A stretch of DNA of 64,000 nt from Paenibacillus sophorae (GCF_018966525.1 NZ_CP076607.1:2976001-3040000), one strand, 5' to 3'. Counted from the first letter of the stretch, positions 44,876-53,211 are shown. Made by a program: numbers and translations. Notes: generated by a model from the letters alone, not told the origin.

Positions 44876-45088
44876 CTACTTGGCATAATAAAACAGAATG
44901 ATCTCCTTTATCTGCCAAATGCTTTCGGCCAGAATGTAAAACAGTACCACGTTGCGGCTGCGCTTCTTGTATTTCGACGCTTCCTCGTCAGCCCCGGACA
45001 GGCGAATCATGGTATAGATAAAACGGCATACACAGCCCAAACGAATGAAGACGATAAGCGCCTGGGCAAGTTCCTCCAACGTGACCAT
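44876..45088 (-). CDS. Small membrane protein of the conjugation operon
   Basis: A 70-residue protein with one to two membrane helices (LAQALIVFIRLGCVCRFIYT; NVVLFYILAESIWQIKEIIL) and a basic loop SKYKKRSRN. It lies 4 bases after the VirB6-like gene. Similar small two-helix proteins occur beside VirB6/TrbL in Gram-positive transfer systems, but I cannot name the family. Confidence 0.6.
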   Translation of the reverse strand: MVTLEELAQALIVFIRLGCVCRFIYTMIRLSGADEEASKYKKRSRNVVLFYILAESIWQIKEIILFYYAK

Positions 45089-45092
45089 TGCC

Positions 45093-45929
45093 TCACCCGG
45101 CCTTCATCATCTTACGGGCCATGCCCACCAGCTTGACTGAGTGATAGACATTGTTCACCACACCGCCTCCGCCACCGGTTGTAAGAATAAAGTCGGAGAG
45201 GAAGCGCGGCGTCTTGATCGCCAGCATCATGCAGGCCATGCCCCAAAAGACATGGTTTTGCAGCATCAGCCCCACGCCCAGTTTGGCGAGTGCAATCTGG
45301 ATTACCACCGCCAGCATGGATTGGGTAAACTTTTGGGCATAAGCGCGAAATACGCCCTTGTCGTTGTCCAAAAGTCCCGCACAAGCCAGAGGAATGCCGA
45401 CACGCAGGATAAACATTTCCAAGCCCCGCATGAGAAATTGAAAGTAGAGAATAAAGAAGCAAATGATAAAGATCAGCCCGAACACGGCTGTCACCAATCC
45501 TGCCGATTCCAAAGCATTGACCCACATTTGCCAGTTATACTGAGTGGATTGGCCAATGACCGCCAGCAATCGGTCCGTCAAGTCTTCCACGATTTGCCCT
45601 AGCCAGGTATAAACGCTGGGGAAGCAAATCGCTACAGCCATCGCTTTGAAGAAGTTGGTCAACAGGAACAGCGGTTCTTCATCCGGGTCGCCGTCTGTCC
45701 ACAGCACATAGATTTCAAAGCCTTTCTTGAGAAACTTGAGGATCATCAGAGCCACGCCGAAAGCAAACACAATGTCGTACAGGTCTTCCAGCAGATTTGC
45801 TCCGGTGGTCAGGGTCATGTATTTTTCCGCATACAGGGAGATGGGAATAATCTCTTTCAACAAATTGTCCAGATACACCAGAGAGCCGTTTAAAAGCGCG
45901 ATGATGAGCAGCAACAGAATTTTTTCCAA
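45093..45929 (-). CDS. VirB6/TrbL-like conjugation channel protein
   Basis: A 278-residue polytopic protein with at least six membrane helices, including LVTAVFGLIFIICFFILYFQ and LEMFILRVGIPLACAGLLDN. The conserved end is a Gly-rich loop (TTGGGGGVVNNVYHSVKLVG). It resembles the TrbL/VirB6 proteins of Bacillota transfer elements, which form the central inner-membrane part of the channel. Confidence 0.78.
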   Translation of the reverse strand: MEKILLLLIIALLNGSLVYLDNLLKEIIPISLYAEKYMTLTTGANLLEDLYDIVFAFGVALMILKFLKKGFEIYVLWTDGDPDEEPLFLLTNFFKAMAVAICFPSVYTWLGQIVEDLTDRLLAVIGQSTQYNWQMWVNALESAGLVTAVFGLIFIICFFILYFQFLMRGLEMFILRVGIPLACAGLLDNDKGVFRAYAQKFTQSMLAVVIQIALAKLGVGLMLQNHVFWGMACMMLAIKTPRFLSDFILTTGGGGGVVNNVYHSVKLVGMARKMMKAG

Positions 45930-45993
45930 GCTTTGCCCCTCCTTTCCCGCAAGAAGCGGCGTTACCGCCGCTTCCGCTGAAGGCTATCCTGCC

Positions 45994-46224
45994 TCATCCT
46001 TTGTAATTGAACATTTCCTTGATCCGCTGCGTCAGTGTAGGCAATATGGTATCTTCAAACAGCAGATACAACCCGGCCAGTACCAGTGCCCCGATCACCA
46101 CGGCCATCAAAATCTTAACAGCGGTATCCACGAATCCTTCGGCCCGCCGATTGTTCAGCGCCTGTTTCGTCAGCATAACCGCGTTCATCGTCTTCTGTTG
46201 TACCGCTTTCAACCACTTTTTCAT
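45994..46224 (-). CDS. Flp-pilin-like membrane protein (DUF6133-like)
   Basis: A 76-residue protein: a basic N-terminus (MKKWLKAVQQKTMNAVMLTK), then NNRRAEGFVDTAVKILMAVV with a single membrane helix running on to GALVLAGLYLLFE. RAEGFVDTA before the helix suggests a prepilin-peptidase cleavage site, as in Flp pilins. AGGAGGTTATGAAAG precedes the start. It is the best candidate for the major pilin of the embedded Tad system. Confidence 0.65.
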   Translation of the reverse strand: MKKWLKAVQQKTMNAVMLTKQALNNRRAEGFVDTAVKILMAVVIGALVLAGLYLLFEDTILPTLTQRIKEMFNYKG

Positions 46225-46254
46225 CTTTCATAACCTCCTGATTTTGTTGGATAT

Positions 46255-46283
46255 AAAAAGAGCCTGCCGCAATAGGCAAGCTC
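46255..46283 (-). terminator. Terminator-like hairpin before the pilin-like gene
   Basis: On the minus strand GAGCTTGCC and GGCAGGCTC arms (46260-46283) are followed by TTTTT. It lies directly after the VirB2-like gene and before the pilin-like gene, so it may set the level of transcription into the downstream part. Confidence 0.7.
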
Positions 46284-46286
46284 GTC

Positions 46287-46643
46287 TTACTTGTAATAGC
46301 CGATAATAATGTTTAAGGTTGCTGAACCTAGCACCGCACCGATGCAGGAAACAATTGCGACTATAATTCGATTGTTCCATTTTTTGGTATCCATTTCGTC
46401 GGCGGCGGAACGGCGAATACAAAAATAAATGATAAGCAATCCCGCCACAACAGGAGCCAAAATCATCAGCCAGGTGGTCACATCCCCAATCAGCTTTTCA
46501 GTTCCCGTCGCCAGTTTGCTGTCCTTAATACTCTCGGCAAAGGCAGAGGGGGAGGTCAGCAAGCTCCAGCAGAAAGCGTATGCGGTTGTTGCCGCAATGC
46601 GAATCAGTGATGGAAATTGAACCGGCAGCTTGCCGTTCGTCAT
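46287..46643 (-). CDS. VirB2-like membrane protein
   Basis: A 118-residue protein. The ATG at 46643 overlaps the VirD4 stop (ATGA). It has a cleavable-looking signal (LIRIAATTAYAFCWSLLTSP SAFA) and two membrane helices (TTWLMILAPVVAGLLIIYFC; IIVAIVSCIGAVLGSATLNI) separated by a short basic loop. This is the layout of VirB2/TrbC pilin-like proteins. Confidence 0.6.
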   Translation of the reverse strand: MTNGKLPVQFPSLIRIAATTAYAFCWSLLTSPSAFAESIKDSKLATGTEKLIGDVTTWLMILAPVVAGLLIIYFCIRRSAADEMDTKKWNNRIIVAIVSCIGAVLGSATLNIIIGYYK

Positions 46644-48241
46644 TCGTCGGAGGCCGGAGGGATAAACCCGCCGGAAGTTCCCACCGCCTGCTGCCGCTGT
46701 TCGGCCAGTTGCCGGGCAATGTCCTTTTGATAGTAAATCCAAATGTTCCACAGTTTCACCTCCTGAGTCGTATCTGTTAAAATCGGGCGCTTCCGCTCAC
46801 GTTCTTCCCGTACCTTGCGGTTATGCTCCTTGTCGCCCAGACCCATCATCCGATTGAAGGCCCACGCGCCAAGGTCCGGGGCGTACATCATGGCCGGGTG
46901 ACTGCGGGAGAGGACGATCTGGTAAGGCCGGGACACGCGCCGCACTTCATCCACCGTCAAAAGCTTACGCTCCAATAAATTGAGGGAGTGCGAAGTGCTT
47001 GGCGTGGAGTATTTGCCATGAGATGCGGATAGCTGGTAGCTGGAGGTGGTATACGTCCCCAGCTTCTCGCTGATTTCCCGCAATGTCTCCAGGTCGTCGG
47101 CCTGCAAGTAAATCCATGTTTGGCAATTGCTCTTGATCGTGCTGGCGGCATGGTCGTCGTATTTCTCTTTGAGCTGCTCAAAGCTTTGCAAAAACAGGTT
47201 GAAGCGCATCCCACGTCCGCCGCCTACGGTCAGCTTGTTAGTAAAGTCAGCAATAGGGGTAAAGTTGCCGAATTCGTCCAGCAAAAAGTTGACGCGCCGC
47301 TTCAAGCGCCCGCCCCGTTTGTCGGCTTCGGCGGTCAGTAATTCATAAAGCTGGGAAACCATCAGAGAAGCAACCGGGTAAAAGGTCGTCTTCTCGTCGG
47401 GCAGAATAATAAAAAGCGCCTGTTTCTTTTCGCCAAGGCTGGCTAAAGAAAAGTCGCTTTTGTGGGTGATTGCATAAATGGATTTGGAGGTAAACAACCG
47501 TAGGGTCGTCAAGGCCGAAGTGTAGAAGCTGCCCTTGGTGCGGGAGGGCGCGATGTCGGAAATACTGAGCAGCGCTAGGGCGGGATGATGCTGCGGCAAG
47601 CGCTTGATGTATTCCTGCATCGGTGTTTTGTTGCCCATCTGTTTATTCATTTCCGCGAGAAACCAATACACGTTGGTCATGTTCTGGTATTCGGAGCGCT
47701 TGGCATTGTCCCACACGACACTAAGGATGGAGGCGGCAATCACGGACATTTCCCCATTGGTCCAGATTTTCTCCCCTTGGGCTTTGCCTACGAGAACATT
47801 GGTCATGTCCCAGGCCAGCATTTCCGCCTGCTCCTGATTGCCCGCCAAGGTCGCGTTAATAACAGGCTGAAGCAGGTTGTAATGATGGCTCTTTTCCGGG
47901 TGACGAAAATCGAGCGTCCAAACCTCATAACCCAGCTTTTTTAGCAGCACGCTGCTGTAATCGTGCAGCTCCCCTTTGGGGTCGGAGATAACCATCGACT
48001 CTCCTGCCAGCGCTAAGAGGCCAATGGATTGCAGCACCACCGTCCGGGACTTGCCGCTGCGAGTGGCCCCGATGCTAAGGGAATGAACATCGTCACCAAT
48101 GTAGTAGAGCCGCTCTCGGTCTCGTTCCTGGCGCAGCCCCAGCACGATACCGCCAGACGATACTTTCGGCGGGGGAAAGGCAGCGGCAGGCGGGTTAGTT
48201 GTTTTCGTTTCGCGCGGAATGTTTTTCGGATGCAAGATCAT
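46640..48241 (-). CDS. VirD4/TraG-type coupling protein, ATPase part
   Basis: A 533-residue ATPase that brings the relaxase-DNA complex to the channel. Walker A is SIGATRSGKSRTVVLQSIGL, Walker B-like VISDPKGELHDYSSVL, and VNFLLDEFGNFTPIADFTNK is the second acidic motif. The usual N-terminal membrane part is missing from this frame and is supplied by the overlapping gene upstream, which ends in the typical HGSARWLREEE region. The two together correspond to one normal coupling protein. Confidence 0.9.
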   Translation of the reverse strand: MILHPKNIPRETKTTNPPAAAFPPPKVSSGGIVLGLRQERDRERLYYIGDDVHSLSIGATRSGKSRTVVLQSIGLLALAGESMVISDPKGELHDYSSVLLKKLGYEVWTLDFRHPEKSHHYNLLQPVINATLAGNQEQAEMLAWDMTNVLVGKAQGEKIWTNGEMSVIAASILSVVWDNAKRSEYQNMTNVYWFLAEMNKQMGNKTPMQEYIKRLPQHHPALALLSISDIAPSRTKGSFYTSALTTLRLFTSKSIYAITHKSDFSLASLGEKKQALFIILPDEKTTFYPVASLMVSQLYELLTAEADKRGGRLKRRVNFLLDEFGNFTPIADFTNKLTVGGGRGMRFNLFLQSFEQLKEKYDDHAASTIKSNCQTWIYLQADDLETLREISEKLGTYTTSSYQLSASHGKYSTPSTSHSLNLLERKLLTVDEVRRVSRPYQIVLSRSHPAMMYAPDLGAWAFNRMMGLGDKEHNRKVREERERKRPILTDTTQEVKLWNIWIYYQKDIARQLAEQRQQAVGTSGGFIPPASDE

Positions 48242-48710
48242 GGGGCGACTCCTCCTGTTCTACGGATATTAAAAACTCTAGGTCGTCATAGCCGGTTTGC
48301 AGAAGTTGCTGGAGAAAAGGATGGGAAAGGTTAAGGACCTGGCTGTCAAACACGCGAGGCATCTCTTCCTCCCGCAGCCAGCGGGCGGAGCCATGCTGAT
48401 GCTGCCCAACGGGAACCGGCGTTTCAATTCCTGGCGCGACTTGTTTCAGCTTACTTTGATACGGCTGGTTGTTGGCAACGAAAAAGAGTACGGCCAGTAG
48501 TAATACCATGCCCTGCAAGCAAAGGAACAGCATGAAATGAGCCTTGTGGTTAAGCAGGCTGGTCAAGCTTTTTTCCAGAGAAGGGAAGGCAAGCGTCTTC
48601 GTTTCGCCGGATAATGCGCCATGCAAGGCGGTGGTGAAAAACAGATTGAAGATCGCTCCGAAGACGAACAGCAGAGCGCAAAGCAGCAGTTTTTGCTTCG
48701 TTTTCACCAC
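48195..48710 (-). CDS. Membrane part of a split VirD4 coupling protein
   Basis: A 171-residue protein with two membrane helices (LLLCALLFVFGAIFNLFFTT; HFMLFLCLQGMVLLLAVLFF) followed by QHQHGSARWLREEEMP. HGSARW is the conserved joint between membrane and ATPase parts in coupling proteins of Bacillota elements. It overlaps the ATPase gene by 47 bases in another frame. Either the split is natural or a frameshift divided one gene. Confidence 0.75.
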   Translation of the reverse strand: MVKTKQKLLLCALLFVFGAIFNLFFTTALHGALSGETKTLAFPSLEKSLTSLLNHKAHFMLFLCLQGMVLLLAVLFFVANNQPYQSKLKQVAPGIETPVPVGQHQHGSARWLREEEMPRVFDSQVLNLSHPFLQQLLQTGYDDLEFLISVEQEESPHDLASEKHSARNENN

Positions 48711-49552
48711 TCCAGGTCCTCGCTGGGTTCAAAGAAATCCTCCTGCGGCTCTCTCGCCTGTAAGGAGGAAGCAAAACCCTGATGCGTATAAGCGTCTGTC
48801 GCGTTTTGTGCTTGCGGCTCCTGATTCGTTACCTGGTCCATCTGGAGTTGCAAAAACAGCGATTTGGGCGCAGGCTGGTCATAAATATGGCCCCAGTCTT
48901 CCGTGTAGAGATTGTGCATGGCCACATAGACCGGATAGTCTTCGCAGAGCGTATGCAACAGACTGTCTTCGTTGATGATTTGCCCCATTACAGTGGGATG
49001 AGACGCGGACAGTTCATAGATCGGAATGGCACAATGATTTAAAGGATACAACAGGTACTCTCCTTGACCGGAAGACACTTGCACCGCCATTTCCGATAAG
49101 CAATGCTCCCCAATGGTCTGATGGACAGCCAGCTTCCATTCATCGTCCTGCTCGATAAAATAGATGCCATTGTACAGCGGCTGCGTGTGGGTTGTGGTAG
49201 TCCAGGGAGTATCCTGCGGCGGAGCAAACTCCCCGAAATAATCCGGCGCAAAAAATTTGCCGTGCTCCGCCAGCTTCTCCGGGCTTTCCCATTGCTCTTG
49301 GATTTCCGGGTCGGTAATGGCGTCTTGCTTAAGAAGTTCAAAGGTGGGGACGATGCTTTTTACATCATCAAAATAAACATGATCGCCATGCTTGTTGCCC
49401 AGCTTCAGCGCGTCTTCGCTCAAAGCTTCCTTGGCGTAATCGGCGTCCAGGACAAGGCCGCTGTTGCGCTCGGCTTGCATGGCATAGATATGCAAGCCAA
49501 TTTCTATACAGGTCAAAATATTGCCCCAAATGGAGCTTTCCGGCCTGGGCAT
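48704..49552 (-). CDS. Hypothetical transfer-region protein
   Basis: A 282-residue, acidic, soluble protein that starts SSIWGNILTCIEIGLHIYAM and contains AERNSGLVLDADYAKEALS. No catalytic motif or membrane segment is visible, and the last 70 residues are Gln- and Glu-rich. It ends 7 bases inside the VirD4 membrane gene. The position after the relaxase genes suggests a role in DNA processing or host take-over, but I do not recognise a family. Confidence 0.6.
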   Translation of the reverse strand: MPRPESSIWGNILTCIEIGLHIYAMQAERNSGLVLDADYAKEALSEDALKLGNKHGDHVYFDDVKSIVPTFELLKQDAITDPEIQEQWESPEKLAEHGKFFAPDYFGEFAPPQDTPWTTTTHTQPLYNGIYFIEQDDEWKLAVHQTIGEHCLSEMAVQVSSGQGEYLLYPLNHCAIPIYELSASHPTVMGQIINEDSLLHTLCEDYPVYVAMHNLYTEDWGHIYDQPAPKSLFLQLQMDQVTNQEPQAQNATDAYTHQGFASSLQAREPQEDFFEPSEDLEW

Positions 49553-49584
49553 ACCATCACTTCCTTCTATATAAATAGGTTCAA

Positions 49585-50292
49585 TTACCGTTCCACATCG
49601 GACATTTCCAAAAGTTCCGGGTTGTCGTCATAGTCATGAGCAAATTCCTCTTCATAATCCAGATGAATCTCCCGATCTTTCAGGGCGGGCAGCAGGTCTT
49701 CCAGCTTATCAATCAGGATCTGCACCTGTTCAAACTGCTCCATCGTTTTGTCATTGGGGCTAATGAGGAATTTGACCATTTCATCGTGAATCAGCACCAA
49801 CTCGGACTCGCTGAACAGCTTTCTGGCATCCACCAGCCCGCTGCGAACGGCGAAGTTTTCCAATGCTTCATTTTTGTCGTAAAAATATTGGCGCTGCACC
49901 GGTGTTCCGTTTTCGGGAGACAGGCGGTAGGTGGAAAATATATATTCGAACAGCGGATGGTGCTTGCAGGCCAGAATCACATCGCCGTATTCACAGAGCT
50001 TGTAGACACCGTTGGAGAGTTTGGCTTCTTTGTCGGAATACGGCTTTTCGGTGCAAATGCCCAATTGCAGGGCTGTTTTTCGGGCCATATCATGGATGCT
50101 GCTCATCATCCGATCGGGGACGGTCACAAAGGGGTTTTTCTCGATGCTGTCCATCCGGGTGTAGAAGGCTACGAGCTGATCCTTCAGGTACAGGTCGGCC
50201 AGATAGTCAGCAGAGGTGGAGCGGCGGACTTCGATGCCTTGCTGAGAAAGGGCAGCAAAGAAAGCTTTGTAAAACTCGGTTTTGCTTTTCAA
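49585..50292 (-). CDS. Hypothetical protein, paralogue of the next gene upstream
   Basis: A 235-residue soluble protein. The preferred start is a TTG at 50292, 8 bases after AAAGGAGGTG; upstream codons of the open frame overlap the neighbouring gene. It contains RSGLVDARKLFSESELVLIH, close to RSGLLDERKWFRSDQLTLLH of the upstream gene, so the two are related. C-terminus strongly acidic (DYEEEFAHDYDDN). Function unknown. Confidence 0.6.
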   Translation of the reverse strand: MKSKTEFYKAFFAALSQQGIEVRRSTSADYLADLYLKDQLVAFYTRMDSIEKNPFVTVPDRMMSSIHDMARKTALQLGICTEKPYSDKEAKLSNGVYKLCEYGDVILACKHHPLFEYIFSTYRLSPENGTPVQRQYFYDKNEALENFAVRSGLVDARKLFSESELVLIHDEMVKFLISPNDKTMEQFEQVQILIDKLEDLLPALKDREIHLDYEEEFAHDYDDNPELLEMSDVER

Positions 50293-50299
50293 GGTGTTT

Positions 50300-50962
50300 T
50301 CACCTCCTTTCCGGGGAAAGGCATAGTCTATCTTTCCGCAAATCGGGAGATGCCTCAGCGGGTGCGGCAGGCAGCCTTTCCTCGATTTGGTTAAGGAGTT
50401 GCTCCACTTCTTGTCTTTCTCCGTATCGCAGGTCATGATCGTGAATACTGCGATACAAGAGAGCAGCATGAAGCAGGGTAAGCTGATCGGAACGAAACCA
50501 TTTCCGTTCATCCAATAGTCCGCTGCGCAGCATGAAATCTTCCTTGGCCTGGCTGTAGGCATTGCGGTGAAAATAGTGGCCTAACGTAACGCCGGTTTGA
50601 TCGTGATTAAACTCCCAGGTGACAAACGTAAACTGACCGCTCTGGTCGTACCGCGCTGCTAACATATGCCGGTTGTATTGCAGCAGGTTTTGGTAGCTGC
50701 TTATACTGGGGATGTTCATAGACAGCGCTTGCTGGTAGACGTTTTCCATTTCCCAGGCTTCAAAGACGATAGGAGCGATCCGGCGGGAGAGGGCGGTTCG
50801 ACTGTCAGCAGGATAAAGGATTTCTCCGCTTTTCTGAATAAAAGCCAGCGGTTCCACCTCATGCATCACCGCCCACATGGAGTCGGATTCAGGCTTCAGT
50901 TTCAGTCCAAGTGCCGCGAGTTAAAATTGCAACACCTGTTGCAGACTGTTAGTCAAGTCCAT
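50300..50962 (-). pseudogene. Hypothetical protein with an early in-frame stop
   Basis: A good start (AAAGGAGAAACCTC then ATG at 50962) opens MDLTNSLQQVLQF, and is then stopped by TAA at 50921-50923. The same frame continues LAALGLKLKPESDSMWAVMH and EVEPLAFIQKSGEILYPADS to 50300. So the gene carries a single nonsense change at codon 14; a shortened 192-residue protein from the ATG at 50878 is possible but lacks a clear ribosome binding site. Paralogue of the following gene. Function unknown. Confidence 0.65.
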
Positions 50963-51110
50963 GAGGTTTCTCCTTTCGGGTTGGCTTGGGTTGCAGCGCA
51001 GGGTCCGACTGCAGCGACTTTTTTGGGTTGCCGTTTGGGCGCAGCGGGCGGCGGGGTGGCTGGCGCATCATTTGTTCAAAAGCGCGAAGTTTTCCATCGG
51101 TAAAGAGCAT
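50949..51110 (-). CDS. Small basic protein of the transfer region
   Basis: A 53-residue protein from the ATG at 51110 (AAAGGACGAATAAC upstream): MLFTDGKLRAFEQMMRQPPR, then RPLRPNGNPKKSLQSDPALQ and a Lys/Arg-rich tail. It overlaps the start of the next gene by 14 bases. I recall similar short proteins beginning LFTxGKLxAFExMM in Clostridia elements, always beside relaxase genes; function not known. Confidence 0.6.
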   Translation of the reverse strand: MLFTDGKLRAFEQMMRQPPRRPLRPNGNPKKSLQSDPALQPKPTRKEKPHGLD

Positions 51111-51143
51111 GTTATTCGTCCTTTCTTCATCTGCGACACTCAT

Positions 51144-51195
51144 TTATCCACAGATTTTGATCATTATCCACAAGTTACGAACAGATTTGTCCACA
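51144..51195 (+). other. Three DnaA-box-like sites
   Basis: Two exact copies of the DnaA box TTATCCACA lie at 51144-51152 and 51164-51172, and a near copy TTGTCCACA at 51187-51195. Their starts are 20 and 23 bases apart, about two helical turns each. They fill the short gap between the relaxase terminator and the small basic protein gene. Confidence 0.65.
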
Positions 51196-51219
51196 AAAAA
51201 ACACGCTACTTGGAGCGTG
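51195..51219 (-). terminator. Terminator after the relaxase gene
   Basis: On the minus strand CACGCT and AGCGTG arms (51202-51219) are followed by TTTTTTT. It lies 17 bases after the relaxase stop. Confidence 0.8.
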
Positions 51220-51235
51220 CGGGTGATAGCCGTAT

Positions 51236-52471
51236 TTATCTTTCCATGCCTTGATCCTTATGCCGGAGCAGCCATTCTTTCTTCGCTTGCTTGGATAAAT
51301 CTCCACCTAACACTTTGGTTTTGTCATCGTAGTCCAACTGAGCGCGCGTAAACAAGCCTTCCATCAGGTTCAGCAGGTCAAGAAGCAGTTGCTCTGCCAT
51401 TGCGTACTGCCGATTGGCCTGCCGGATGTCAAACGCAGCCTCTTTCTCCAGCTTAATAATCGTGCGGATCGTAGAGAGAATACGGTTTACAATTCGCTTT
51501 TCCGATTCCGCCTGATACTTGGCGCGGTGCTTGTCCAAATGCTCCGGGTCGGAGTCGTAGAGCATGGCCAGGTTCAGCTTGGCCTGCACGTAATCCTCCA
51601 CCATCTGCGCCAGATAGCGGTTGTCTTGCAGCAAGTCCTGCACCAGCGCATCCAGCAGCGCCTTTGTCTCCGGTGGTATCAGTTTATAGGCCAACCTGCC
51701 GGTCTTGGGCATGTGACGGCGCAGCACAAACAGCTTTTCCGCCAACAGCTTGACCGATGCTGGTTCCACCAGGTGATGCTTCGGGAAGCGAAGCAAGGAA
51801 TCCTCATCCTCCTGCTCAAAACGAAGCTGGAAAGTTTGGAACGCTTTCGGGTCCAGCCGTTTCAGGTAGGCTTCAAATTCTTCCACGATGCTGTCTGTCA
51901 CTTCGATTACGCCCGATTTGAATTGATCTCGCTGGGCGCAAAATTCCTTGATTTTGTAGGCAAAGGTATCTTTGATGAGCTGCTTGCGGATGAGGTTGGG
52001 AACTTCAGGATGCGTGAAATTTTTCATGATCGTCTGCGCTTTATCCCAAAACACGACATGAAGATGGGGATGGTCTAGCTCGTAATGAAAAGCAGCAGCC
52101 CAGCACAAATTTTCCGTCTTGATCCGGTTGTGGGCGGCAAGGGTGGTGATATGCTGCTCGATATAGTGCTGCCAGTCGGTAAAATCGGTCAGCCCCAATT
52201 CCAGCGCCGTTTCCTTGCGAAAGGAGATGACGCTGCGGTACATGTTCTTGCCTTGCTGAGAGATTTGCCGGGCAATGCGGGCTACCTCCTGCCAAGAATC
52301 AAATGCCTGCAATTCGCCAGGCCGCTGTTTGCCGAACAGTCCGTGGGACATGTTCTCATGTCGCACCGTGCCGGGGCGGGTGGCAATATACCCGATGTGA
52401 ACATAATTGCTGAGAGCGGTTTTAGGGTGGTTGGGATGGAAAAATCGCTGCTTATAGATCAGGGCCGACAT
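51236..52471 (-). CDS. Relaxase (MobL-like)
   Basis: A 411-residue protein from the ATG at 52471 (GGAGGCGAACCCG upstream), overlapping the ribbon-helix-helix gene by 20 bases. The N-terminus SALIYKQRFFHPNHPKTALS and the later three-His type motif HYELDHPHLHVVFWDKAQ match MobL-type relaxases, where histidines bind the metal that cuts oriT. The last 150 residues are coiled-coil-like. It would nick the element at oriT and lead the strand into the recipient. Confidence 0.82.
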   Translation of the reverse strand: MSALIYKQRFFHPNHPKTALSNYVHIGYIATRPGTVRHENMSHGLFGKQRPGELQAFDSWQEVARIARQISQQGKNMYRSVISFRKETALELGLTDFTDWQHYIEQHITTLAAHNRIKTENLCWAAAFHYELDHPHLHVVFWDKAQTIMKNFTHPEVPNLIRKQLIKDTFAYKIKEFCAQRDQFKSGVIEVTDSIVEEFEAYLKRLDPKAFQTFQLRFEQEDEDSLLRFPKHHLVEPASVKLLAEKLFVLRRHMPKTGRLAYKLIPPETKALLDALVQDLLQDNRYLAQMVEDYVQAKLNLAMLYDSDPEHLDKHRAKYQAESEKRIVNRILSTIRTIIKLEKEAAFDIRQANRQYAMAEQLLLDLLNLMEGLFTRAQLDYDDKTKVLGGDLSKQAKKEWLLRHKDQGMER

Positions 52472-52940
52472 CGGGTTCGCCTCCACGCAAGCGTTCCAGA
52501 TTTTGCTCGAAGGTACCGCCGGAGAGGAACAGCTTTTCTGCATCGGTGAGCTTCATCTTGGTGTATTCGACTGCCAACTGCCGGGCCTTCTTTTCAATCT
52601 CTCGGAAGGTGGTATAACGGTTGGTGTCAATGAGGTCGGCAATGATAGCAATAGTAGAGTAGTACGCCGCGGCGGACATGATCAGGTCTTTGCTGGCGAG
52701 TCCGGCCAGCCGGTTGCTTAACTCGTCGATGGCGATTTTGATCTCTTGCCGGATGATGGCGGTGATGAAGTCAATTTCTTCAGTGTAGCTTTCAATGGAC
52801 ATTCCTTTTTGGACAAAGGCTCGCACAATGTCTGCCATACTGAGATGCTTGGAAGCGGCATACTTTTTCAGGGCTTCATACTGCTTCTTGGGCAGCTTAA
52901 CGGTAATCTGTACCGTTTTTTCGGAATGGGCCAATAGCAT
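52452..52940 (-). CDS. Ribbon-helix-helix accessory protein (MobC-like)
   Basis: A 162-residue protein: TVQITVKLPKKQYEALKKYA followed by ASKHLSMADIVRAFVQKG, a ribbon-helix-helix DNA-binding fold, and then a long helical part. It lies directly upstream of the relaxase and directly downstream of the inverted repeats proposed as oriT, as expected for the accessory protein that opens oriT or represses the operon. Confidence 0.75.
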   Translation of the reverse strand: MLLAHSEKTVQITVKLPKKQYEALKKYAASKHLSMADIVRAFVQKGMSIESYTEEIDFITAIIRQEIKIAIDELSNRLAGLASKDLIMSAAAYYSTIAIIADLIDTNRYTTFREIEKKARQLAVEYTKMKLTDAEKLFLSGGTFEQNLERLRGGEPDVGPDL

Positions 52941-53006
52941 CCCTCGCTAACGGGGGCGTCCCGCCTGCGACATTCGATGGTCGGGGGAAAACCCTCAAAA
53001 ATGTCG

Positions 53007-53104
53007 GTGGAAGCTCTGCTTCCACGCGGTGTTTCTAGCAAAATGACATTTTGCTATTCCTGCCTTTAACCCCCAACTAGAGGGCGGTCCCCTCTGGTTG
53101 GGGG
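53007..53104. other. Candidate origin of transfer (oriT)
   Basis: Three inverted repeats lie in a row upstream of the ribbon-helix-helix and relaxase genes: GTGGAAGC/GCTTCCAC (53007-53025), AGCAAAATG/CATTTTGCT (53037-53055), and a 15-bp-arm repeat with outer arms CCCCCAAC/GTTGGGGG (53070-53104). The 290 bases around them hold no gene. Such an array beside a relaxase gene is typical of oriT; the nick site cannot be read from sequence. Confidence 0.55.
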
Positions 53105-53180
53105 ACGGCAGTTCTTTGATCCAATGGGAAAAAGGGGAGGGGGTCATGGTTTCATCGCTCCTTATTAAGGATGGAATAGC

Positions 53181-53211
53181 AAAAAGCCACATTCCATAGT
53201 CGGAATGTGGC
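53181..53211 (-). terminator. Terminator of the HepT/MntA operon
   Basis: A perfect hairpin GCCACATTCC/GGAATGTGGC (53186-53211, loop of 6) is followed by TTTTT on the minus strand, 22 bases after the HepT stop. Confidence 0.88.
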
